A stretch of 64,000 nt of DNA from Eopsaltria australis (taxonomy: Eukaryota; Chordata; Aves; Passeriformes; Petroicidae). The stretch lies in NCBI GenBank assembly GCA_034509425.1, contig JAVTVJ010000438.1, positions 496,001 to 560,000 on the forward strand, given 5' to 3'. The position numbers were made by a program, and so were the translations under genes. The notes beneath the pieces are model-generated. The model ran no database searches, was not told where the DNA came from, and was given only the letters and a program-made list of their open reading frames with translations. This document shows positions 13,433 to 24,860 of this stretch, in pieces (the first letter of the stretch is position 1; every line of letters begins with the position of its first letter).

Positions 13433-13954
13433 CTCTCCCAAAGACAAATATGCCACAGTATAAACACATTACCAATATCACAGGGACGTGTTCAAATATT
13501 CAGGTAAGGGGGATACTATGAGTGATGAGACAAACAGATTGATTGATAAGTTGATCTTATTGAAGTCAAGCTATATATGTATACTTTTTACACACAATGA
13601 TTTTCATGGAGAATATAAAATATTCTTGTATGATTCTCAAAAATAAACTATTTTTAACTCACAATTCAAAATACTTTTGACTAATAACTCTGAGCAAACA
13701 CAAAAATGATCACAAATTATCAGACCTCATGGCTTGAACATGAGCAAACTCAGACCTCAGTAGCAGATAACATCTGATGGAGCCAGGCAGGTTAAAATGG
13801 AAGCTATGCTTTTTATGAAAGAGCAAAGGTGATTAGCCAGAGCAAGAAGCTCCCACATGAAGGAGAGGATTAGTCACGTTTGAATGTCTTGGGAGCAACA
13901 ACTGCCCTCATCCAAAGAGTTGCTTCTTAGCTAAACACCTACTCTGCTTTAGTC
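13433..13954. other. AT-rich non-coding spacer between CR1 relics
   Basis: Contains an AT-rich patch around 13,560-13,680 with no recognisable gene. It lies between two CR1 relics of opposite orientation, and some of it may be CR1 sequence too decayed to trace. Confidence 0.5.
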
Positions 13955-14075
13955 AACAGCAAATTATTGGGTTCAATCTAGGGGTAACTGGGTGAAAATT
14001 AATGGCTTGTGATACTTGGAAGGTCAAAACAGATGATCTAGCAGTCCCTTTAGTCTTCCTCTCTGAGTCCATGAC
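13955..14075 (+). mobile_element. Ancient CR1 LINE relic, 3' terminus
   Basis: The plus strand carries, in order, AAATTATTGGGTTCAATCTA, then GGGGTAACTGGGTGAAA, then ATGGCTTGTGATAC, then GATGATCTAGCAGTCCCTT, then CTCTGAGTCCATGAC. This is the 3' end of an old CR1 subfamily nearly block for block: a GGGGTAACTGGGTGAAATTC-type block, ATGGCCTGTG, GATGATCTAATGGTCCCTTC, CTCTATGAATCTATGA. Preservation is good for its age. The last part degrades the terminal octamer repeats. Transcription sense is plus, opposite to the relics on either side, so it is a separate insertion. Confidence 0.85.
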
Positions 14076-14795
14076 TGCACAATGGACACATGGTTCATTA
14101 TAAAGAGTGGTGCACAGGCTCAGCTGATATAAATAGACATTTGCGCCGATTTACACTTGATAAGCATCTGGTCAGGCTTGCTCAGCTGCACACTCTGGCA
14201 TGAGAAGTTGTCAAGACTAAAGCTGACAAATGGTATAGCACATTAGAGCTCATGGACCAGATGGTGAGGGGGGCTTGCAGGAACCTCACCCGTGCACACT
14301 GCCCTGCAGGGGAAGTCTGGGTCTCATCCACAAGCCGTTCCACTTGAAAGCTGAGGAGAGGAGATTCCTGGGGAGGTATGAAGCCAGCTCTGCTGTCTAA
14401 GGGAAGTTTCCCTGGATTGTGTAGGGCTATGGACCAAGAGCTGCTTTACCCACAGTTTCTCCCAAAGTGGCCTCCTCAAGAGGAGGACACCATTCCCTAA
14501 CCCAGTGCCATTCCTGGGCATCCCACCTTATGTTACATTTGCTACTATTTTTTGTCCTAGGGTTTATAAAATTGAGAGCAATTGAGTTTCTTTCATGCTG
14601 CCATCAGGTTAGAGTAGTGACAGAGAACATTTCCTTTCCTATTGTCTGAAAGCTAATCTCAAAGGGAAAATTCAGGTTGCTCTCAATTCCTGCCTGTTTT
14701 CACTTGTCTCCCCATGTATCATGCTACTAGTGTTTTCCTGTTTCTGAAATACTTTTTAAGTATGTGTAGGTTATCATGCTCACAGTAGTTGCTGT
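14076..14795. other. Non-coding spacer, nothing recognised
   Basis: No gene or interspersed repeat recognised. It separates the plus-strand CR1 terminus from the minus-strand CR1 relic. Confidence 0.5.
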
Positions 14796-14945
14796 TTAAC
14801 CAATCTCTCCAGACTTTATCCTTTTAATCTTTCTTTCTAAATCAATCCCTCCACTCCCTTGATCATTTCAGTTGCTCTCCTTTGAACAGCTCCTGTTTGT
14901 CAATAACTCTTCCTAATGACTCATGTGGAACAGGAAATATGTGAA
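14796..14945 (-). mobile_element. Ancient CR1 LINE relic, 3' untranslated region
   Basis: The plus strand contains CAATCTCTCCAGACTTTATC, then CTTGATCATTTCAGTTGCTC, then TCCTTTGAACAGCTCC, then TTGTCAATAACTCTTCCTAA. Old CR1 elements read in reverse complement contain the same series: a TCTCCAGACTAAA-type block, ATCATTTTAGTTGCTCTC, CTTTGAACCCTCTCC and TTGTCAATATCCTTCC. The element therefore lies on the minus strand. It is a different part of the 3' region from the piece at 13,336, on the same strand. The two could be one split copy, but the intervening plus-strand CR1 makes that uncertain. Confidence 0.7.
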
Positions 14946-17369
14946 ACTTCAAGGCATAACAAAACACAGGAGAAGCACAGGTTCTGAGTCCTGAATACTG
15001 GGGATTTGCATCATAATGGAAGAGCTGCCTACAGGGAATTCGTGAGCACTGCCCTGTCCCCCAGAAAGCTTCACACAGAGCCTATGGGACAGCTGGTGCA
15101 GGAAAGCCTGGCAGCTTGGTGATGGATGTGCTCAAGCACCCATGGCCTGGAGGTCGTGTTCCAGCATCATTAGATGTGCAAGAGCTCTCTGGAGGTACAA
15201 AAAACTAGTCTGGTTTGGGAATGGTCTCAGGGCTTGCAGGAAGAAACGCTGCAGCTGTATTCCTTAAACAAATGTACACATATATTAGGACAGGGAGCAG
15301 CCAGATGATGTGAGGTTGCTCATTACGGCCTTGAAGTATTTCCATATGATGCATATACACCCTCCCCATAGATGGGAAGTAATGCTGAAAAGTGACACCA
15401 TGGATAAAGGGAATTTTCTAAGTGAGGAATTTTCTAAAACACAGAAATGCAGCCCAAATTGTAGTAATATAAGAGAATGTAAAGTGCAGCAAGGGAGATG
15501 TAAAATGGAGATTAAGGAGGGTATAATGAGCTTTGCTGAACAAATCATACCACGGCAAACCCATGCTCAGACTCTATGGGCATTTGACTTCCCCCTGGGA
15601 GCAAAATGGTGCAGTTCTCCCAAATAAAAAGATAAGAGCTGATTACAAAGGAGAGCTGGGGCAGGGAGCAGTTCCTCCCACAGTACAGGAGATATCCTGC
15701 AGAGGCAGCCTTCATAACAACTTGCAGGACGTAAGTATGGTGAGTGACCAGCTGGAATTTAGAGTAAGTGCAAAGTTTCCTCAGCTATTCAGGTAAAACA
15801 GCCTCCTCAGACTGACAGTGCTGCAGCTCCAGAAGTGTGGGGACGTGAAGAGACCTCTCGCAAAGCTCCTTGATCTCCTCTCTGACTCCAGCTTTTGCTT
15901 AGGGTATTGGTTTTAGCCTACAAAAGAGCTAAAAATTACACAGTAGGGATAGTGGGTCTGTGGGTAGAGAGCCATGTGTAAACCAAGAGGAGGACACATG
16001 TTGCCTACTCTCCAAAATATCAAAGTGTTTTAGACTGCATCACATTTCAGCGCTGTGGAAGAAGCTTGTTAGAGATAAACTTGCATAGAAACAAAATGAG
16101 CAAGGATAAGAACCCTGAGTCAGTGCCCCACATGGAAGGGGCCAGATCAGCAGCAGGCTCCAGGAGTCCCAGTTTGGTGAGACATAGGCAGGCTTGGGAT
16201 ACTCAGCTACCTTTGCAAATCCTCTTCTTTCCTGAGCCTGAGGGATTGCTGTAACTTCCAGGCTTTAACTCATTCCCTGCACATTGTGCAGAGCTGTGCA
16301 TGTTATGCATTGCATGAGCCAACCTTAGGGCCTAATGCTACAGAGCAGTATGCTAAACTGCTGCTGGGCATGTGTGCAGCAGCTGTAAGGGTCAGCACAG
16401 AGACCTTTGTGTCTGTAACACCAAATGGACATTTTGCAGGCCTGATTTTCCTCTCATGACAGACCCAGGTTGGCCATGTGTTGCTCTGCCTGAGAGCTGG
16501 GTGAAACGCTTGCTCTGTGGAACTGAAAGCACCTCATTACAGCAGCAGAGCTGTCTGTGGGAGGAAATGAAGAAAGTCTGCCTGTCACCATGCAAGAAGG
16601 TACTTTGGGTATGTCAACCTATTCTCTCACACTGGTGAAAGTCCCTCTATAGGTGTGTGCTCTATAACACTGGCAGAGCTCTGCCCATCAGTTCTTTCAA
16701 ACAAGGTGATTTAAAATTGCTGCCTTGCAAAGACAGACGACTGCAAAAGGGCCATCAGCATTATCTTTAGGGCTGCCTGGCTAGCCAGAGGGATGAACCA
16801 TCCATGGCTAGAGTGGGATGAGACCCATGGAAAACAATGTCTTTTTCTCCTCTGGGGTTTTTCATCTGGGGAAGTGAGGAGAAGGGTGAGTAGACGGAAT
16901 AACTTTTAGATATTTCTCCCTGGCTGAAAAGGGTCAGAGGCATGAGGGATTTCACAGCAGATAAAATTGTGAACTTCCAAGTGAATGGGAAGCATCTTTG
17001 AATGACCAAGGAAGGGGGTTCTGAGTTGCTGAGCTCTTAAGCAAAGCAGGCAGTGGCTTATTCAAATAGCATTTTGTACAAATGCCTGTGGGACTAAGGG
17101 GCTGGGATGGAGGGTGATTATTGTAACTGTGTTTTACAAAGAAGCTAAAGATGATCCAATTATAAAACAGAGCGCCTTACCTCAGAACAAGGAGGAAAAC
17201 ACTGAAAAAAATCGTTAAAGATAGAGTTAGAAAGCTTCTAGATGAGTCTAATGCGATAGAGATAAACCTGTCTGCCAGTTTCTCTAAGTGTGACTTGTAC
17301 TCCTCCAGCCTATTAGGATTCTGGGGAAGAGTTAATGAAATACTGCACTGAGGAGAAGGGGTGATGGGG
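14946..17369. other. Non-coding sequence, possible CR1 debris at right edge
   Basis: No gene recognised. The 150-200 bases before 17,370 may continue the reverse-transcriptase relic leftward, but I could not match them to any remembered block. Confidence 0.5.
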
Positions 17370-17666
17370 GGATATAATTTATTTAAACTTTTCAAAAGCC
17401 TTTTGATAAAGTCTTTCACAAGTGGCTATTAAAGAAATTTGTTGCCTGTAGGGTGGGAGGCAAAGTCCTGACATGGATTAAAACCTAGATAAGAGGTAAG
17501 AAACAAAGGAGAGGAATAAGCGCCCAATTCTCCCCATGAAAGAAGGTTAATAGCAAGATGCTCCAGGGATCAGCATCAGGACCAGGGATGTTCAATATGT
17601 TTATTAACGATCTAAGAGAAAGCAGAGAACAACAGAAATACGAAATTTTGCTGATGGCACAGTTTA
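17370..17666 (+). mobile_element. Degenerate CR1 reverse-transcriptase fragment
   Basis: This is a broken piece of CR1 ORF2 on the plus strand. Near 17,391-17,423 the DNA encodes an F-K-A-F-D-K-V-x-H-K-like block interrupted by an extra T. A GGCAAAGTCCTGACATGG block follows (G-K-V-L-x-W-I-K), then an MLQGSASGPGMFNMFINDL reading near 17,558-17,616 that corresponds to the family's VPQGSVLGP..FNIFINDL motif. The catalytic box after it (about 17,643-17,660) reads FADG instead of FADD and is also shifted by an extra T. Frameshifts, stops and loss of a catalytic aspartate show it is dead. It ends abruptly near 17,666. Confidence 0.85.
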
Positions 17667-19329
17667 CTTCTCGCAGTAAGTAATTGGCTGCGTTTGACTC
17701 TCTTCTTGTGCTCGTGGCTTGTCTGTGAATAGATCACCAGTTTTACTAATAGGTCTATAAATATAATTGGAAGTACAGCTCAATCTTGTGAACAGTACTG
17801 AGACCAATTGCAGGAGAAGGCCTACAGGTGCTTCAGCCCGGGACAGCTGCAGTCACAAGGCAAGAGGGTTTGTGCATTCAGCCCTCCATCAGCTCTACAA
17901 GTGCTGCTTACTGTAACTCTGCTGCTTCTGATGTCTCTGTCTGCTTGTGCTCAAGAAGGACTGTGGTGTAAGCCATGTCAGGATCCCCACAGTCATCACT
18001 ATTAAATACTTGCACTCCTGGATGGCATGAGTCTGCTATGGGTCCATGTGAGCTCGTGGGCCCTTTGCCAGCACCCGCCAGCCATTGCCCATATGAGCAG
18101 TCATGCATGCACCTTTATGTGTATTACTTCTGCATTCCAAGTCCTGATTTGGCAAATTCTTCCCCGTGCAGCCAAACTTTCTGCTGCAAGTTTTAGGAAT
18201 TAAATGCATGCTTCACCACATGCTTCACCACATCGCTGTAGTGCTGCCAGAGATGCTCTCTGGTGCTCTCTCAGGGTGCTGTGTCCTGCACCCTGCCCCA
18301 TCCAGATCCACTTTCTGCTCTGCCACCATGTGCTGGCCTTGCTCTGGCTCCTGTTCGCTATTCATCACTCTGACTGAAACACTCAGCTCCTAGCAAGGTA
18401 GTTATTGTAGGCAAGTTAAAAGTCCTCCTTCACAGTCACTGCTGCCACATAAGTTTGTTCAACTCACTGTATTAAAGTCATTAGTGCCAGGCAGCCCTGG
18501 AGAAATGCTTTATGTCATCATTTTGCTCTACAGCAACCATTTTTTTACAAAGTTGAGGTTGCTACTTCAGAGTACCTCAGCACTTGCTGGAAGCTGCCTG
18601 TATTTACATCTTTTGTGAGACAATCAACAAGAAACAACTTAGAGATATGTTTAGAAAAAATACCCTTTTCCAAGTATTTCTTTAAATTGAGACTTCATTG
18701 AATTGGTCTCAGGTAATCACACACTGCCAGTCCAGAGTTACCAACAGAAATATTTTTTTTTTCCTTGTGGTCATCAAATTCCAGTTTATGTTGGTCTCCT
18801 ATAAAGAGAATGTCAATTTTCTTAACTGACCAGACCATGCAGTTCCCATGCTGCTGGTTTGCCCCAGCTCTGTATCAATGTGACAGATGACAAACAGCCA
18901 GGTCAGCACACTGGCTGGGAGTGTGACAGAGGAGGAAGAGGAGTGATAGCCAGTCTGGATTCCTTGGCACATAAGGTGTTACTGTTGAGGAAGGTACTCC
19001 CAGGAGATACCTGATTCGGCAGATCCTCTCTTGCAGTCAGTGCGAAACTGCTGATTACTCAGAGGTTTCTGCGCACCATTTCTCCCCCCCCTGCCAGGTA
19101 CTGAGGAATGAACCAAGAACTGGGGTATTCTGAGGCGTAAGCACCTTCAAGGACCAGCAGCAGCAGGGCTGGTGCAGTTGTCCTCATGCTAATGAAGCCT
19201 CATGTTTGAAGGCAGAGACTCCTCCTGCGATCTGCTGGCATTGTCACTTGACACTTCTCACCAGCTGGTGAGTAGGAAAAAAGAATGTTCTGGTGTCAGT
19301 GTAAAATAAGTGGCTGCAGTGTGCAGTCG
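17667..19329. other. Non-coding sequence, no gene recognised
   Basis: A 65-codon frame at 17,808-18,005 contains a hydrophobic run followed by SACAQ that looks like a signal peptide, but the frame is short and ends at once, so I do not call a gene. A 12-base direct repeat (ATGCTTCACCAC) occurs twice near 18,207-18,230. Otherwise nothing is recognised. Confidence 0.5.
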
Positions 19330-19691
19330 AGTTGCTGGAGGTTTCATAATGCTGTCTTCAGTCTTTTATATATATATGCAGCCATGTAGGAGCAGAATGG
19401 CCTCCATTTCAAAGCTACTCCATCCTGTCAGAGACAAGCTGGAGCAGCCAGGCGACCGCTTGACTGATGTCACGGAGGGAAGGTGCTAAGAAGGCAAACG
19501 CAATACGAACTCAAGCTCAGCATGCTGCAAACAAATTGAGCTGCTGCGCTGAAGTTGTGAAGAAAAGAGATTTTCCTATTATTTATACAGCGGTCCTAGA
19601 CATCAGGGAAACAGGCAAGCTGGAAATGGAAATTCCCATTGATGAGAACAAATTTCCTGTTATTGTCACCGCTGAAACCTGCAGGGATTAG
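19330..19691. promoter_or_regulatory. Candidate constrained non-coding block
   Basis: Inference from composition only. The block holds about nine CpGs in 360 bases, more than its surroundings. It contains a TATATATATGCA stretch, a TGATGTCACGG motif of the CRE/AP-1 type near 19,463-19,475, and no recognisable repeat. A 74-codon frame, 19,467-19,691, with fairly even amino-acid use lies inside it and might be a small exon, but it has no recognisable domain and its start context is not persuasive. Could be an enhancer, an unrecognised exon, or neither. Confidence 0.25.
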
Positions 19692-20699
19692 TCACATTAC
19701 TTGGAATTTTAAACAGTGGAAGTTACAAACATTTGAGGAAAAATGGAGTGAGTAAATACATAGGAGTGATGCTCTGCATTAAAGACACCACTGCATTTTT
19801 TCAGTTGCTCCGTTTTCCAGAGCAGAGATTGATCCTTGTGTTTTACTAGTAAAACTTTTTAAGGGTGACTGCTGGGGTCTTTCAGACACTACTAAATTAA
19901 TGATATAATAATGATTCAGCTCATCTCTGTAGTATATGGAAATTAAAAATACGGTTATTTTGGAAGGATTCCAATTTCAAAATTTGCTAGAGGTTTTATG
20001 CAGTCAACAGGAAACATCACCGATTCTTCTGAAGTGTAGAGATTATTATTTTCTACTGTGAAAACATTACATTCAGGTTGAGGTAAAAGTCTACTGTTGC
20101 TCTAATTAGGAGGGGTGAAGAAGAAAGAAATGCTGGTCTAAGCTGTTTGTTGCCTCTAAAAGGTAGGTCTCAAGTCAATGAGGGATGCAGACTGAGACAG
20201 ACAGATGTGGAAATCAGTATAAAAAAAAAATTCAGACTTGAATGTATTCAAGAGCACATTACTCTGATATGCACTGATAGGAAGCAGCCTGGGAACCATA
20301 AATAAAGAGAGAGAAACACTGAGGACAATTATAAATAACTTAGAAGAGTGATAAGCTCCTGGACTGCAAATTGGCATGAGCAGCTATTCAATGATCCATG
20401 TTTAACAGGGTGATTAGTGTATGACTGGTTAATAACAGTGCAGAGAAATGTCACTGCAAAAAGCAGATGTATGCACCTGCATAAGCCTTTGGATAATACC
20501 AACAGCATGAACAGCTATAAAAATGCTCAGAAAAAACATTGCTTTTGCATTTGTGAGTGTTCCTGCACCTGGACACACATACACACCCACAAGAGGGCTC
20601 ACACATGCCTGTCCAACTGATCACCTGGATGAGAGAGTTAATAAAAGGTTTTACTTACTGGATGCTCATTCGAACCTGTTGCAGCAGGAGCTGTCAGTC
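19692..20699. other. AT-rich non-coding sequence
   Basis: Nothing recognised. There is a short CA/CACACC-rich patch near 20,575-20,605 and several A-runs. Confidence 0.5.
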
Positions 20700-20860
20700 C
20701 CTGGAAGCAGCTACAGGGACCAGTGATCATGATTTGATTACACTGAATATGAGCACAGGGAGTATCCTGTCAAGAAGTAATATATATATTTATATACTTG
20801 GCCCTTTGAAAAGGCAGACTCCTCATGTGTCAAAAGTAAAATGTATTAAGAAAGAGCATA
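20700..20860 (+). mobile_element. CR1-like LINE relic, endonuclease end
   Basis: At 20,722-20,751 the DNA encodes SDHDLITLNM. The SDH-x-L-I motif is the C-terminal signature of the apurinic-type endonuclease domain of CR1 and related LINEs. About 45 bases later a TATATACTTGGCCCTTTGAAA stretch resembles the linker that follows it in CR1 (tyrosine-isoleucine-leucine-aspartate-phenylalanine-lysine type). The copy is plus-strand and only about 150 bases can be traced. It lies downstream of the reverse-transcriptase piece at 17,370 although the endonuclease comes first in the family, so the two are separate copies. Confidence 0.5.
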
Positions 20861-23438
20861 TAAAGCGTATGTATGTATTTGTATAAACACACATTTGTGT
20901 ATGTGTGAAAACTGGGAGCTCCCCCAGCAAAGTTTATCAGAGGCATCAGAGGTCACCATGGCACAGTCACTCCAGAAGATGACCAAGGAGAAACTCAGTA
21001 AGATTGAGCACTCAGAGAGACAGTGTGGAATTCAGAATGTTTATATATTGTGTTCAGAGGGGGGAAAAAAAGGAAAAATAGAAACAACCAGCATTAATGA
21101 CAAGATTGAAGTTCAAGAACAACCATATAGACAAGCAGGCCCAAGATGAGTGAATCTGATGGTGGCAAGCATAATAGCTGGGAGAAATCAGACACCAGAT
21201 CTGAACTTTGTGACAAGAGGTCCAGCCCCAGCAAGCCAGGGGAAGGGGCCTCAGAGCTCATGCCCGCTGCAGCAGCCTTCTGGAAGTGCTCAGGAGGAGA
21301 AGGGGGATTCTAATGGCAGGGCTGTACAAAGCCTTGCCATAGGAGAGCACAGCAACCTGCAGGAGTGGGAGTGGGGCTCCAGTAAAAAGCAACCATTTCC
21401 CCACCTGTCAGGCAGGAAATACTAGTGGGATGGAGGGAGTGTGAAGCACTTGCAGGTGGAGGGACCCCTGCTTTCTGTCAGGGCTGTGTGGTGAGGATGC
21501 TGGGGAGGGGAATGGTCAGGGAGTGCTCTTGTTCTTCTGAGGGAACAGGGAAAGTTTCTTCTCCCTCCTGTTGCAGAGTCAGTGTGTCTGGGCGCCAGTG
21601 CCAGCCTGCTGCTGGATGTCACACTAACAGGTCCTTCTGGCTGTGACATTTCCAAAGTGTCTTTTCAGATGCCGGCATCACAGCTGATTCATGCCCAGGC
21701 AGCGAGCGGGGCCAGAGACGCTGTCAGGATCACTCCCACATTCAATTACTCACGGCAGCCTGTGCACACACCTTGTCACTTGACCTCATCCCCTGTCCCC
21801 TCCCTAAGGCAGAGGTGCTTCCAGCAGCAGAGGGCTGCTGTCTGTTAGAGGTGCAGGTGTCTCTGTCCTGTCTTCTCCCCTCCCTACAAAACACCAGCTG
21901 AGGAAGCCAGACTTCACAGGGAGGTTAAAGAGGGGATGAAACCGCTGGCTCCACATCCATCAGCTCCCACAGCCTTCATATGAAGAGCACAAGAGACTGT
22001 GACTGATGCCAGGTCAGGAGACTATGAGAAGCAGCAGAGAGACAGGGGGAAAACATGGGTGCTGAACTGGGACCCACAGTACTAGCCTGGGGCTTTGCAC
22101 TTGGCAGATCCTCATCACAGAAGACAACTTTGTGGCACTATTACCAGTCAGCACTTCTCTCTCACTCACTTTCCCTTTCATCTAGGTTGCTGCAGTTGCA
22201 TTTAATGACACAACAGATGTATTCATTTGCATCTTTATACAGATCTCTAAGCTCTACAAATGGGTGGGTGGGCGTGACCCCATTTCCCCAAATTATTCAG
22301 CACCTTTCAGTTATGCATTTCTCTTTTCTAATGTCTTTTTGAAGTACATAGAAGCAGCAGTGGAGAATTACTCTGCCGTTTTCTCTTGAGCATCTGGGAC
22401 CCAATCGCTCCCCTGCCCATGTGAATCTCCTTTCCAAGCCACCAGGAGCCACAGAGATGTCTGTGCACAGCCACACTACCTCCTCCACCATGTACACAAC
22501 CTCCCTGGAGAGGGAAAAAGCCACAGATTTACCTGACATATCCCCATGCTACATAGAAGTTTCCTATGGGGGAGAAATAAGGGAACAACAAATGACACCC
22601 CGTCTGTTTATCAAGGGTGATGACAGTTCTGCTGCTGCCATCAAGAGACGTGTGGTCACATTTACGGTTCCGTGGGTGAGTTAAAATACTTCCTCTACAC
22701 CGTCTGAAGGCGGTGTTTCTGCAGAGCTGCTCGAGGCACACTCCATGCTGATGACTCAGGGTGATGCTACCGCCAGCATGGAAGGTCTGTCAGCACAGTG
22801 GAGTCCTGGTGTGTGCTCCTGAGAAATTCCTTTGCCCACTGCCCAGGTCCTTGGCTCTCAGCCATTGGATACCCAGCTAGAGCAAGAGGGTTTAAATGAG
22901 TGGGGTACAGGTTCACACACAATGCCAGTTCCCATGGGAAAACAGCCCATGTTGCATTTCCTGTGAGTCTGTGTCTGCCTGATAGCTGTGCAGACTGACG
23001 ACAGGAGGGCAAAAGACAAGGAGAGTAGAAAGGAGGGGAGAGTAAGGGCTGTTTCTCACTGGGCTGTCATATATTCTTTGGCAGCATAACAGGGGGGTCA
23101 TCCCAAATGTTGCATTGTGAAGTCACATGCATAGGAGAGAAAAGCTCCTGACCTGACTCTCCCTCTACCTGCCCTTCCCTCTGAGCAGGTGGCTCCGAGG
23201 CTATGTTTTGGTGAGAAGCTGTTGATGTCACACCTTGAGAGAGCATTGAGTGAGGATTCTGGTTGCCGTGGGCAGAGATCCTGACCAGTTTAATTTATGG
23301 GTTGCACTTTATGTATAAAGCCATGGCTACAGATATAATGTAATCCTGCCACTGTGAGTGTGCTGAGCACTGCTGTCAATCAAAGGTGCTTTGCATTGGT
23401 ACATTTTCATATAAATATGTATGTCCTTTTGCTAACAG
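20861..23438. other. Non-coding sequence, no gene recognised
   Basis: No gene or repeat recognised. A GC-richer patch at 21,200-21,900 has overlapping frames on both strands that are shadows of its composition. Confidence 0.5.
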
Positions 23439-23706
23439 TATTATTATTTATTATTTGTGTTACTGTCACGCCTCAAGGCTTCAGCAGGGACCAGGTTCCT
23501 GTTGTGCTCGGTGTCTCACACACATGGTGAGAGGCAGACTGTGTTCTGTACAGCTTCCAGACTAAATACACCATAACAGGCACAGTCTGGGGTCCATAAG
23601 TAAAAAAAGCTTTTGAAGTGCTGGATGCAGCTCACCAGTGGCAGAGCTGTGAGCAGACCTGAACTTGTGCTGACTTCCTATCCAACACTCCTTCCACTTC
23701 AGTACA
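23439..23706 (+). mobile_element. MIR-type SINE, nearly full-length
   Basis: Starts with TTATTATTTATTATTTGTGT, continues with GCCTCAAGGCTTCAGCAGGG, ACCAGG, TTGTGCTCGGTGTCTCACAC, then a GAGCTTACAGTCTAAA-like block (ACAGCTTCCAGACTAAAT), and ends in GTGGCAGAGCTGTGAGCAGA followed by CTCCTTCCACTTCAG. This is the order of the amniote MIR-like SINE: TTATTATTTGTATT head, GTAGCGCCTAG..CCAGTCAGGGACCAGG, TTGTGCTAGGCGCTGTAC, AGAGCTTACAGTCTAAAT, and a tail with GTGGCAGAGCTGGGA..GTGCTCTTTCCACT. The middle is missing some of the usual GTGACTTGCCCAAGG segment. Confidence 0.75.
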
Positions 23707-24079
23707 AAAAACAGCTTTGGCTTCTTTTGGAGAAGTAAACAGATGAGACATTTTACAAGGTGGAAATTCCCTCTTTCTGAATACCCCCATATGCAGGAAG
23801 GCCAGGATGCACACAGAGGAAGAAAAGTTCCTTGGGAGGGAGGGGGCATGTCCACCAGATGTCTGGCAATGACTGCCTTTCACTGGCATCCCTGTGCAGG
23901 AACCAGCAGGGACCCCTCGGGTGCCAGAGACATGGCATCCCACAGCCCAGTCCATGGACACTGTCGGGAGTGTACCCAAAGCCTTACACTGTGTAATGTG
24001 AGATTTCTTCTCCTCCCAAAGCCCTGGCTGAACCTGAGCACAGGGGGTTCTTCTCTGACCCTTGTAAAAGGGGAATCTC
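23707..24079. other. Spacer between SINE and LTR
   Basis: About 370 bases with no recognised gene. Overlapping frames on both strands here are shadows. The 5' boundary of the following LTR is uncertain, and some of this stretch may belong to it. Confidence 0.5.
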
Positions 24080-24860
24080 TTAGGTTTTGGTAGCAGTGCA
24101 GGGGGCACAGGCTGCCCAGTGCAGGAGGCTTCAGGGTCTGTCCTGTACTGGTCGAGTTAGTCCAGTCTCACTCCATCATGGGTGGGACCCCAAGGCCATG
24201 GCCAGTCAGAGGGGTCCCAGCCCAATGCTAAGGGAGGGCAGCACCTCTGAGGCAGGGGACTCTGGAGGGGACACATGGGGACACAAGAGAGAATTGAAAA
24301 GTGGAGAAAGGAGGAGATGTGAGGATGCACAGGAAGGGATACAGCAGCAGATGCAGGAGGAGGCATGTGGAACAGCACAGGGCTTGGAACAACTTTTGAA
24401 GGGAGGCGCTCCTTGCTGGGGTAACCTTGGGAGGGCACTGCAACTGTGGGGAACCCACACTGCAGCAGGGACACTCCTGAATGGACAGCAGCCTGTGGCT
24501 GACCCAGGGTGGAGAAAGGTATTAGTGAGAGGCAAGAGCAGGGGAAGAAAAAAGCAAAAACCAGGACCAGCAGCAAGAAAAGGGCCTCCCTACATTGCCC
24601 ATCTCCTCACCAAAGATACTGGCGGGGACTGGGTGTAAAACACAGTGAAAATGGAGGGAAGGGGGCTGGTGGGAGAGAGGTGTTGGGCTGAAGCTGAGCC
24701 TGGGGAACAGGAAAGAAAGAAGTTTCCCTTGGTGTTTAATTATCTAAGTCTTCTTTGTTTTCCATCAGTCAGATCAGTAAGTAAAAGTTTATGTTAATTG
24801 GAAATAAATCAAATTCAGTAAAATTCCCTGAACTGAGACTGTTTTGCCTGCAAAAGACAC
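24080..24860 (+). mobile_element. Old endogenous-retrovirus LTR, solo
   Basis: This GC-rich block parallels the LTR at 50.2 kb part by part. Both begin with the same 17 bases, AGGTTTTGGTAGCAGTG (24,082 here, 50,204 there). Both have AACCCACACTG-AGCAG followed by CTCCTGAA and CAGCCTGTGG-like repeats (24,450-24,500). Both have GAAGCTGAGCCTGGG-like sequence before a GGTGTTTA block, then an AATAAA signal (24,803-24,808 here) and a GTTTTGCC block 33-38 bases further on (24,841-24,848 here). The two are clearly diverged. I find no gag, pol or env next to it, so it appears to be a solo LTR. The 183-codon frame at 24,087-24,638 lies inside it and is not a gene. Exact ends and target-site duplication could not be fixed. 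Confidence 0.65.

Noticed and set aside
17808..18005. 65-codon frame with signal-peptide-like hydrophobic run
   Set aside because: The hydrophobic stretch and SACAQ cleavage-like site are followed by only about 18 residues before the stop. There is no second exon that I can identify.
24087..24638. 183-codon plus-strand frame
   Set aside because: It lies wholly inside a sequence homologous to the LTR at 50 kb. It is Gly/Gln/Arg-rich because of GC-rich repeat units and has no domain.
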